This document shows positions 11,201 through 23,200 of a stretch of DNA of 64,000 bases, piece after piece. Both the position numbers and the translations under genes were made by a program. The DNA lies in NCBI GenBank assembly GCA_963576565.1, contig OY755047.1:9518931-9582930 (forward strand), in the 5' to 3' direction. Numbering within the stretch: position 1 is the stretch's first letter; each line of letters starts with the position of its first letter. A model generated the notes under the pieces. It searched no databases and was not told where the DNA came from. It was given only the letters and a program-made list of their open reading frames with translations. This stretch comes from Aspidapion aeneum (lineage: Eukaryota; Arthropoda; Insecta; Coleoptera; Brentidae).

Positions 11201-14200
11201 CGCAGCTCCAAGGTCGGATGGGACTGCGAATACATAAATAATACCGACAAAATTGGTCAACATATCATTACTTCTACTGTTTCCACTCAAACTATTTCTT
11301 TTACATCAACGCAAACTCAAACAGAAAATATGCCCCCTCAAATAAGCTCTTTACGACCCCTTGACCGTACACAGTATAAAAACTTTACTCACGATAAAAA
11401 AACTCAATGTGACAAAAAAAAAATAACTCAATGGGACAAAAATAAAACTCAATGTAACAAAAATAAAACTTATTATGACAAAAACAAAACTCAAAATAAA
11501 CCTTTAAAAATTCCAACTAAATCTCAAGAACTCAAGCATAAGGAATACTCCAAACAAAACAACTGGTCGGAATGGCTTAATATTGTCAAAAATTTTTATC
11601 TTAACAATCAGATTTCACCACTTTTCCTTGCAAACGGTAACGATTTGAGACCATATATATCCATTCAATTTAAAAACTTAGAAGTTTCAGCTTTATTAGA
11701 TACTGGAGCTATGAAGTCTGTCTTGGGTAAATCGGGATATGAACTAATGCTAAAAAATAAAATACCAATCTTGCCACATAATTATAGTTCTGTTAGCACG
11801 GCGGATGGGAATTCTCAAGAAGTCAAGGGTCGGGTTATTATCCCTATTGCTGTGGAAAATCAAACAAAGAAACTTGAGTTTTTAATAGTGCCTAGTATAA
11901 AACACAAGATGATTTTGGGTATAGATTTTTGTAGAAAATTTAATTTATATCTTAATTTTGCTGACAATTCTTTTTATTTTAACGAAACATCACAAGACAA
12001 TCAATTATCATCCCCAAACACTAATAATATAAAAAAATTAAATCAAAATTTGTCACCGGTCCCTCAAATTAAAAACGACCTTGGCTATTTTCAAGTTTCT
12101 TCCACTTCTCCAAATCAAAACTCTGGCTCTAAAAATGATTGCCAATTCTTATTAATTAAATATATAGTCACTAATTTTTTTGAAAATAACCCTGTCAGTA
12201 ATAAAAAGTTAAACACAAGCAACTTAACATTCCCGGAAATAAAATTTGAACAGTCGATCAATAAACCACTCTCTATGACTGATCCTATATTGAATTTACT
12301 AGACCTCTTACAAGATGAAAAATTTTTTGATGACATTGATGAAATCTTATCTCTAGAAAGCCAGCCGGTTGCGACCCCCTTGTCTCAAACTTCCATTGAG
12401 GAAATTATTGTTCAAGAACAGAAATTTAAAGCTTGTATTCAATCTGAAAGTGATTTAAACCCCGAACAAAAAACGCAATTAGATTTGGTTATAAAGAAAT
12501 TTGAAACCTTAGTATCAGAAAAATTGGGCTGCACTAGTTTAATAACTCATAAAATTGAAGTCACAACCACAGAGCCATTTCGCAAAAGACCATTTCTCTT
12601 AAGTCCCTATATGCATAAACATGTTAACGATGAAATTGATCGGATGTTAAAATTGGATGTCATTACTCCCTCTCGCAGCCCTTACAGCTCAAACGTTCTT
12701 CTGGTGCCGAAGGCCAACGGGGAAATGAGGTTATGTTTTGATGGGCGCGACCTTAACAAAATCACAAAGAAAGACCGATATCCATTACCAAATCTAACCC
12801 GAATCCTTGATAAAGTTAAAAATGCAAAATATCTCTCTTCTATTGACCTTAAACATGCGTTTTGGCAGATTCCCTTACATGACCAGGATTCCATGGAGAA
12901 AACTGCGTTTAGCGTGGTTGGTAAAGGTCATTTTATGTTTACAAAAATGCCATTTGGCCTTTGTAATTCAGCCCAAACTTTGCAAAGGCTAATGGATACC
13001 CTTTTTGACCCATCAATTGAGAATGATATTTTTGTCTACCTTGATGATCTAGTGTGCTGTACTGAAACATTTGAGAAACATGTTGAAACCTTGACAAAAA
13101 TTTTTGAAACATTAAAATCCGCGAGTTTTACCATTAACTTAAAGAAATGTAAATTTTGCCTTCCATCATTGGAATTTTTGGGATATGTAATTGATAGAAA
13201 TGGCCTACACGCTAACCCAGAAAAGGTATCTGCTATCGTTAAATATCCAAGGCCTCAAAATGTCACTGAAATTAAAAGATGGGTAGGAGTCACTGGGTGG
13301 TATAGACGATTTATAAGGGGTTACTCTGATTTAATTTGTCCTTTGACCAAACTAATGCAAGGAAAGAATAAAAAGCAAAAGATTGACTGGACAGATGAAG
13401 CTGAAAAGTCTTTTCAAGAACTCAAAACCCGCCTTATAACCACGCCTGTGTTAGCAAATCCCGATTTTTCAAAACAATTTATTATTCAAACTGATGCCAG
13501 CAATTTTGCTGTTGGTGCTGTGCTTGTGCAGGGTGAGGGTGATGAAGAGAGAGTGATTTGTTATGCCTCTAAGACTTTAACACGTACTGAGCAAAATTGG
13601 ACAGTAACTGAGCGAGAAGCTTATGCAATAATCTTTGCCGTAACTAAATTCCGACCATACATTGAGGGAAGTTTTTTTAAAATTTATACTGATCACCACG
13701 CATTACTTTGGCTGTCGAGAATTCAACAACCAGTGGGACGGTTAGCTCGATGGTCTATCTTTCTCTCTCAATTTACATATGAGATTATTTTTCGAAAAGG
13801 TAAAAATAACATTGTACCGGATGCCTTGAGTAGAATCGAAATATCCTCCTTTGAATGTTACACAGACAAGTGGTATGACAAAATGGTAAAACAAGTATCT
13901 GATGACCCGTTAAAATTTCCAAATTATTCAGTACAAGAAAATCGGTTGTATAGGTATATAGAGCATTCTTATGGGATTAATACCAACTTAAAAAATTGGA
14001 AATTAGTGATACCAAAATCAGAAAGAGTTAATATTATTAAAAATCATCATGATTCACCTTTATCAGGCCACTTTGGCGTAAATAAAACTTATAATCGTAT
14101 CTTGGAAGAATATTTCTGGCCAGATTTAAAAAAGGATGTAAAACGGTATGTTTCAAAATGTGACATATGCAACCAACAAAAAGCTTCACAATTAGGCCGC

Positions 14201-17200
14201 ATTGGCAAAATGGGGGTTGGAAAACAAGTTGATATGCCTTTTCAATTAATATCTATGGATATCATGGGTCCTTACCCTAGATCCAAATCGGGCTTTTCAT
14301 ATCTTTTTGTCATTGTCGATTGGTTCACTAAATTTACAATTTTACATCCCTTGAGACGTGCCACTGCTCAAGAAATTTGCAAGTTTGTCGAGAATCATGT
14401 GTTTTTGACGTTTGGTACTCCCTTGACTATTGTCTGTGATAACGGGGCTCAATTCATTAGTAACGAGTTCAAGGACCTTATTTCGAGGTATAAGATTAAA
14501 CACATTTGGTACAATGCAAAATACCACCCTCAGATAAACTTTTGCGAACGTTATAACCGCACTATTAAAACTTGTATTCGGTGTTTTCTAAATCAAAACA
14601 AACATAAAGAATGGGATAAATATCTTTACCAAATTATGAGTGCTTTGAATAATTCAGTAAATTCAGTTACCAAATATAGTCCATCTTTTCTGGTGTTTGG
14701 GCGGATTGTACCGATTTACGGTGATTATTATGGAAAACTCGAAAATATATATCAATGTCCCTATAAATTTGCTAATGCTGAAACATTGGTTGGTGAATTG
14801 GCTAAACTGCCGGAGATATATCAAAAGGTTTCTGTCTTGCTTCAAAAATCACATCTAACTAATGAAAAATATTACAATTTCCGAAAGAGAAACATTGAAT
14901 TTCAGGTGGGTGATACGGTATACAAGAAAAATTACGTTCTCTCCAATGCGTCAAAGGCTTTTGCCGCTGGACTTGCCCAGCGTTTTATTAAATGTCAAAT
15001 TATCAAAAAAATCAGTCCTTTAATATATGATCTTCTGGACGGTAAAGGTCAAGTTTTTACCCGGATCCATATTAAAGATTTGAAACCAACCTTGAGTGAA
15101 TCGGACTCTGAAAGTGAGCAACCCTAACCTTTAAGCCAATTAGTTTGTACTAGTTAGTAAGTAATTGTAAGAAAACCTGAATGATGTATATTTTAACTAT
15201 TATTTTGTAAGTGTCAAAGGCAAATCTTATTTTTTTGTAGAAAGGGGGTATTTGTAATGTTTTTTTAGTCAAAACATTCCAAGTCAAATTAACAAAAGCC
15301 AACCTACTCATTTTCTATATACTTGACCCTGACTTCCTAGACTAATCTTGCCATTAACTCCAGCATGCTACAAAATCGTCAAAAGACCGAATTTTTCCTA
15401 GTCTACACCCATTCTCGATTGTCTTATATCCTTCTTCGTTGAGCTTTGTCTGACACACGTAAACCTGGTAGAGTAATCATATCATTCGAAGCAGGTAATA
15501 CGAGAGAATATCTATCCTTTTTCATCTGTCTCAATATGATAAAGACAACCTACGTAGGATGGTAATCTTTATTATTTAAAATCTAAATATTAAAAATGCA
15601 TTTAAAGTGTTAAATTCGACGAAGTAGACGTCCTGGTCAGTGAAAAATTTTTTTAAAAAAAACAGTCAAGTCGTACCGTAGTGGTGGGAACCAGTGAATC
15701 TAAAGGGGTCCCGGGGTAAAGAGAGTGACCACTATAAAATGAAAATACGCCAAAATATGAGTCTCTTTCAACACTAGAAATGCCGCAGTAGAGTGTGTCT
15801 CCAAAATTTTCAACAAAGTGAAGAAATGTAGAATCTGACAGTTTTTTAAGCCAGAACAACCGGTATGTTTTTCTATTTACTATAAGCCTAAACTATTTTT
15901 TATTGTTTTTCATTTCTTACTTACAATGGAGAATTACTAGTTTTTGAATTTCTTTTATTTTCTAAATAGGTATCTCAAAGTATTTTTTTGACATTTTTTA
16001 ACGTTTTTATTAGGTGCCTTAAGAATTGGTCAGTGAGTAGTTAACTCAATTTTTCCATAATATAACAAGTACATTTTTATAGGTAGTTCACTAAATTTAA
16101 TTTTTAATTCTGTTAAAACTTGGTAGCTAGAACCATTTTAAAATTATTAAACTTCACTGCACAGTTTGTAAGGCCTAAACTATATTTAAAAAACAAACAT
16201 TCATAAAATAACCTCAAAAATCAGTAAGAAAAATTTAGTGAAATCCATTTTTTTGTAAGTTTTTTATTTTTTAATTGATAAAATGGTGGGCTGATGTAGA
16301 TTTTTTATTATTAGGCTTTGAGGGCTACCCTCCTACCTGCTTATAAGGCTACTTTTCTACCGACTTTCCAGACTACACTTCTTCTAATGACCACCTAGCT
16401 TTAACCTTCTTCAACATCATGGTTTAAAGCCTACGACCAACTCTTTAACCAGCTATTCCATCAAGCTATTTTCAACTTTCCAATTCTACGATGAAATAAG
16501 ACCAAGTTTTTCAACCAATCATCCCAACCTTCTGTATTCACCCGGAGTTCTTGAGTTTCCATGTAGCATGGAGTGCCTCAGCAGTTTTATCGAGAGTCCA
16601 GGGAGGGGTACTGATGTCTGGTTCGATTAGGATCTACAGTTAAAAGCTAAGTACACCTGCTTTTATTATTATTCTTACTAACCAACATTCTTTCCTTGCG
16701 TCTTAATTTCTTCAACTATCCAAGCGGTTAATATGGTCAAATTTGCCTTTTTCACATTTTTTTGAGTTTTAAATTTTTTTATATTTATATTTGGAAGTGG
16801 TGAAGCCGAATATACTTCAGTTTCGTACTTAAGGGGTGTAACTAACTATTATATAGTTCAGTGTGTTTACCTACACCCATATATGTTGGTTTATAATTCC
16901 CTCAGAATTATAAACCGTGTGACTTTGTTGGTTATTTAACCTTTATTTTGGTAATGTAGTATTAAAGTTATTACCTTAAGTTTTGATATATGGATACTGG
17001 TGGAGCTATATATTTTTAAATTAAATAATTAACCTAGAGTATGACTATTTATAGTGTGTCCACTCATACTCCTAGGGTTGGTTATGCCAGCTTAGTATAG
17101 TGACTAATGTTTTTTGTAAAGACGTAAGCAAAATCTAGCATCACAATAACTCTTTATAATTCTGATTTTTGGAAGTCCGATGATGTGTTTAGCACGTTGC

Positions 17201-20200
17201 AGATTATATAGGGGTTGTTGGTGTGCTAGATTATTTTCTTGGCAAATCAGCCTATCTTAATTTTGCTGTGTTAAAATCTGGCAACACAATATTTCCTATA
17301 GTCAAGTTTTTCTGTACTACAGAAATTAGGTGTTTAGCACGTTGAGTGATTATAAGGATCTATTGATGTGTCATGATTGCCGAGGCAACTTATTTTGCCC
17401 TTAAGTTATTTTACTTAGCCTTTTTTTATTGGTTTTAAACCATCTTACGTTTTTTTTGGTGGAAAGACCACACTTTGTACCTTGTGTAACATAAATTTTA
17501 CTTTATATTTATTTGGTGGAAAGACCACACTTTGTACCTTGTGTAACATAAATTTTACTTTATATTTATTTGGTGGAAAGACCACACTTCCATACCTTGT
17601 GTAAAATAGGCATTTCTTTTCGTGGAAAGACCACAAATTTGTCCTTGTGTAATATATGTTGTTAGTGGAGTTATATACACTATACTAAGTTACCTATTGC
17701 TAATAATATAAGATGTTAGTCATTTAAATATTTTAAATTATTGTGCTTTAAAATTTGTTATTTCCTATAAAAATTATTTTTCCAATACATTTACTAATTG
17801 AGATATTTTTGTTTAATTTCATTTTAAAAGCTTTTAAAAATATAGATTTTAAGAGGCTCAACTTAAAATCAGACTCTAAAATAAATTTTTAAATAAATTG
17901 AGCACTTCGATTTTCTGTCTTTGCAACTAATAGACAGGGCGCCCACAAAATAAGTAGTTTGGTAAAAGATAAAATCAAATAAAATAAAACCTGATACTTG
18001 AGTAAATTTCCTCAATTTTAATGTTAAAAATTCTTATTTTAAAATTCCTTTTTTTTTTAATTTTTACGACTAAGATGTGAAACCCCGCCCTGTGCTCTCA
18101 AACCGAAACATTGAGTGATACCTAGGCATTTAGTAAAAGAAAAAAAAGGAATACATTTAACAATTTTTATTGCTATAAAGCATATTTAAAAAAAAAAAAA
18201 TTATCAACAACATTTTTTTCCTTTCTATAAAGTATTCCACTTTAGATATATCTAAACAGAAGATAAACAAAATTAATTACAGTTTGTCACAATTTTTGAG
18301 AAAGTAACATAGTACATATACCTCAAAAGCGACAGCAGCTAGTTGTTTTCACAAATAAATTGAAAATTTCATTTTCAACAAAAATAAATTTACCTCAACA
18401 CCCAGAATGACTAGGTCTTTTCCTATGGATAGCTGTACATGCCTCCTGGCGAAAATTTGTTTTTTAAATAAGACAATTTGTAGTATTACCAGAGACAATA
18501 TAAGAAAGAAAATAAAAAAGTCAGGGTGCAAGCATAATAGAGATGTGGGGACATGCATTTTTGTAAACGATAAGGTAAAGTTTTGACCAATTGTATGTTT
18601 ACTGCCTTCAATAAGAATCTTCTTTTTTATGCTATTATTGGAGACAACATATAAGAAACAAAATAAAAAAAACTATAACTTAAAACATGTATAAAAAAAA
18701 TCTACTTTACCCAGTGACTCCTATCCCTTGGTAGCCAGCTCTTAGATCAATAAACAATGCCCCCATATAATAAACAAAGATACCAGGAAATGATGTAACT
18801 CTATATTCATAAAAATTCTACTATACCTATTAGGGACATTATGAAACACTTTGACAATTGTTATCGTTATAGTTGTTGTCTAGGTATCACAACTTAGGTT
18901 GAATTACTTTATTTGCCTGACTATTTTTGCACTTACCTTTAGTAGAATCTTCTTTAATTAAAGAATAATACTTTTAAACTAATTTTTCTTTAAAAAAATA
19001 CCAAAATCCACAAACTTGACTGTGGTTAATAAGCACTTTATAATTATTGGGATTTTATTGTTACTTAGTAGTTATTTACTTTTTCATCACATTTATGTCT
19101 AACAACTGACCTCAAAGTGTGTAAAGTTTGGTAGTTTTTTTAATAAAAATAAGCTTAAAAGTATTATTTTTTAATTGAGGAGGATTCTACCAATAGTAAG
19201 TGTAAAAATGGCCAGGAAAACACAGCCAAATTAGTCAGGTTGTGGGTTTTAAAATGTCCTTATTATCTCTGTCTTTCCAACTAAAAATATAATGGGTAGA
19301 TGTAAACTCCAGTTCAAAAAAATTGAGACAAAATTTACTGACAGTTTGATGAGTCCGACATTTAAATGTTAATTGTAATGTTACATTTGTCAATAAAAAG
19401 TGTCTCAATTATTTGGCATTGGAGTTTTATGTACCTATGAGAACTTTCTTGGTGTGTTCATTGAACATTTTTTAAAACAACCGGTTCTACATTTATACAT
19501 CGTTTTTGACAAAGCATGTTAAAAGTTATCAGGTAGGATATTTCAGTTCAAACCACATTTTAGGTTAATTTAGATCAAGTTTGGATCAGGGTGTTTATTC
19601 TTGATTGTCTGTACCGTGAGGTGAGTGCTCACCTTGTGGATTCATTTCCCCGTGTAATAAGGTGGTGAAATCATTTCAAGTTCACCCGTGAAAGTGAACT
19701 TTTCACTCACCTCACCTCACAGAAAGTAGAGAATAACCATCCCGATCTGATAAAACTCACCCTTCAATTTGTTTTTTTTTTAAACAAGGCAAAAACAGAT
19801 TTTATTGTTTGCAGAGGAGTTTTGTGTTTCTCTCAGAACAGTATCAACAACCAATAAAAACATTTTTATTAAAAAAAGAAAACCCGAGAGAAAACCATAT
19901 TCTTACCTACTGCATATTTATGTTTTCTTGGAACATAGATTTGTTCAAAAATATTATCTTTTAACAAAAACACTTTCTAAAAGAAAAACAGGAAGCTAAT
20001 ATTTTTTTAAGAAAATGTCAAATTTTTTTTTAATTAAAAAAAGTTTTTAAACAATTTCTAATTGAAGAAAATATTTTGGGACAATTTCCTTCCCCTCCTT
20101 CAAACAAATTTTAGAAACTTTATAGTAGTACATAATTTGACATAGGTGCAGAGGTGCACTATAAATGAAGCTCAGAAAAATTACTTTTACATTTATTTAT

Positions 20201-23200
20201 TTTTTAAAAATATTTATTATTCTATTGCTACAAATAACAAATATATTGCTGCCGATTTATTGTTTTATTTTCTTTAAATAAATTACAGCATAGTAATAAA
20301 AATAGAAAACTTCTTAACAGGAGCTTGAAAAAAAATTATTAGAAAATATCTGAAAATACACTCTACTACAGTTTTAAAAAACAACCAATTATTTTTTATT
20401 TAGCAAAACTATTTTCTAACATTTAAATTTACAGCCTACTCAGTTATTATTATTATAAATTTACATTCTATATTCTTATAAATAAACTCTAAAATAGTTC
20501 TATAATCAAATTCAAAATAATTGAGACACTTTTTATTGACTGTTTGACAGATGTGGCACTATTAATAATCTTTAAATGTCAGACTTGTCAAACTGTTAGT
20601 AAATGTTGTCTCAATTTTTTTGAATTGGGGTATATAGAGCATACACACACAAACAGTTAGGTTAGGTTAAATTTTCTATATTATAAAAAACAAATGTTTT
20701 CTGAAAAAAAAAACCTATTCTTTATAGAAAACTAATTTTCAATAATATAAGTAACATTCAAAACAAATTTTCTTACAAAAGGTTCAAACATAATAATATA
20801 ATATATGGTCGTTGGTTTACTGAAAACTGATTTGTGTTCAATAAAATTTTACAGAAAAGACAAAAAAGGTCTATGATGCCATTTATAAGCTGTCTGGATC
20901 CTTTTTTATCCTTGCTTCAATTAACGTTATTATTACATTTTTTGCAAATAATTTTATATAGCATATCCATTATGACTAGGGCTAATTGATTATGCAAAAA
21001 ACTTATTTTTGAAACAAATGTCACATATCAGGTTTCATCGAACCAACGACGATGTACTAGTAGCTCCTGTAATTTGTTGTGGAAATTTTAAACTGTTGAT
21101 TTTGAGTACCTGATTTCTTATGGAGTGTGAACTTGTATTGCACTTAGTAAATCCTAATAGTCAACCACCATCATTATTTCTGAAAAAAGAAATTTATCAT
21201 GAAAATAAAAAGCACATTATACACGAAATTATAAAACTGGCACTTTTTGCAAAGCAATTCATCAAATTGTAGAGAAAAAAATCCCCAAGATAATAATAAT
21301 AATACAGATGTATTTCACTGTTTTTTATTTATAATCTATATTTCGATATATGTTTAGCAATTTCGGTTACTACAGTAATTTGCTTAAAGCAATAAAAAAT
21401 ACTCTGCCAATATATGGGCCCCTAAGCTCACACTAGGTACTATAGTTATAGTGTACGTGTGAGCTAATATAACTAAAAACTGAAATATATTTTATTCAAC
21501 TCCAGACTAAATTACCTTTTCTTTGATACTACACAAGCCATGTTTTGACTTAAACTCAAATTTTTGGAATCTACCCCCACCCTTAAGAAAAACAAAAAAC
21601 TAAAATGTATTTTGTTAAACTCTGGACTCAATTACCTTTTGTTTGATATCACACATGCCATATTTTCACTTAAACTCTAATTTTTAAAATATACCCCCAC
21701 CCTTTTTTTTTAAATAAATTAAAATGTATTTTGTTTAACTGCAGACTCAATTACCTTTCGTTTGATATCACACACGCCATATTTTCACATAAACTCTAAT
21801 TTTTGAAATCTACCCCCACCCTTTTATTTGGTTTGTGTTCGGTGGATTTTGTTCATTTTTAAATGGGACCATCTCGACGCAAGACCCAGCCTAGGTACCA
21901 AATTTCATTAAAATCGGCCAAGCGGTTTTTGAGTTATGCGCGTTGGTCGTTACAGACAGAGATACAGACAGACACACATACAGACAGACGGCGCAACAAA
22001 AAAGTTTCAAAATCATCTGAAACGCAAAGATATATAAAAATTTTTGAAATCGGAGCAACTTTTTTTTTCTCCAAAAAATTAGGATCACCATAGCTCACAC
22101 TACTATAGTATGGTATATGTGTGAGCTAAAAATAATATTAAATGTATCTTTTAATATACAGGCCGTTTCAACAAAAACTTAACAGAGGCCTTTTGGGGCA
22201 CTTCAAAAATCCACGAACATGTGGATTTTGTTGGCAAGGGGACCCGTTTTGGCTATCATGCATTCCCTCCGAGGGGTATGCTTTACTAATATATTTTGGA
22301 TATGAAAAGTGGGTCTAATGATACCTTGTTTTGGTTTGAATATCTCTACAACCATGTAAAAATTTTGAAAAGATTTTGATTTTATATTTTTTGGATTTAA
22401 TATGAATAAATATGAAAATTTGAAGGAAAATATGTCAAAAACTAATCAATAGATTTTAAAATTTTTACATTGTTGTAAAGATATTTAAGAAACCTTCAAA
22501 ATAAGGTATCACTAGGAGCAAAGCATACCCCATAAAGGACATGCATGCTACAAAAATTTCAAGATAGCTAAAAAGTGTCCCCTTTGGAAACAATATCGAC
22601 GGTTCCAAGGGTTTTTTCAAATTCTATCGAGAAATATCTGAAAAGGTCTTTTTGTTGAAACACCCTGTATATGGTTACATGGAGGGTTAACTAAAAGCAG
22701 ATATTCCTTTCTAATGGGGAGGATTTTGACTTTGCAGAGCTAGGTGTAATAGTATGTCAACTCGATTTTTTGCAAGAAGAAATAAGTTTGTTAGGGTCTA
22801 ATAATAAAATATAATTTAGATAAAATTTATAAATGTTCTAAAAACTCACACAAGCATAGATAACAAAGCAAAATTATCATTCCAGCTTCCCTTATTTTTG
22901 TCTACTCTCTTTGTTCCTTCAGTATAAAGATGAAAATCCAATGTAACATAGCAATGTTCATCCCCAACTGGATTTTTCCTAAAATAAGAAAACATAATAA
23001 TTTTACTACATTTTTATGCAACTTACGATGGTTTCTACTAACTTTTTTAACTACACTGAATTAATATTCAAAATATAACTTTTACCTACAGCACATACAC
23101 ATATTATGTATGCATGATAATACAAATTTCAAACAATTTTGTTCAGATTTTTTGTTACTTTTATTTGGTTTTTTTTTTTAACCATGAAGCCATAATTTCT

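Larger units (their letters stand above)
2354..18281 (+). mobile_element. Ty3/gypsy LTR retrotransposon, ~15.9 kb including a nested LINE
   Basis: Two near-identical LTRs begin TGTAATG and end ATTACA. The internal region carries a tRNA-Lys primer site, gag, a -1 frameshift, pol (protease, RT, RNase H, integrase) and a purine tract. The element is flanked by a 4-bp duplication, GTTT (2350-2353 and 18282-18285). By reading the sequence I found only a handful of differences between the ~3.03 kb LTRs, so insertion was recent. No env frame lies between pol (ends 15127) and the 3' LTR. Known: long LTRs with a tRNA-Lys primer occur in the Osvaldo/Ulysses/Woot lineage; the assignment is inference. 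It is inserted antisense in intron 3 of the 109-aa gene. Confidence 0.95.
18446..22849. other. Intron 2 of the 109-aa gene, filled with MITE-like repeats
   Basis: It contains two copies of a ~120-bp TIR element (19307, 20505), a 130-bp inverted repeat near 19610, one Helentron-like element (21394) and a 509-bp TA-flanked MITE (22159). I see no further exon. Confidence 0.5.

Noticed and set aside
15128..15252. env gene after pol
   Set aside because: Only 125 bp separate pol from the 3' LTR.
21124..21276. Small plus-strand frame starting MECELVLHLVNPN (~50 codons)
   Set aside because: Protein-like at a glance, but without splice partners, homology or a promoter signal that I can see.
23018..23046. 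29-nt micro-exon before exon 2 of the 109-aa gene (GTAAGT donor)
   Set aside because: Its phase does not fit exon 2, whereas exon 1 at 24684-24596 joins exon 2 perfectly.
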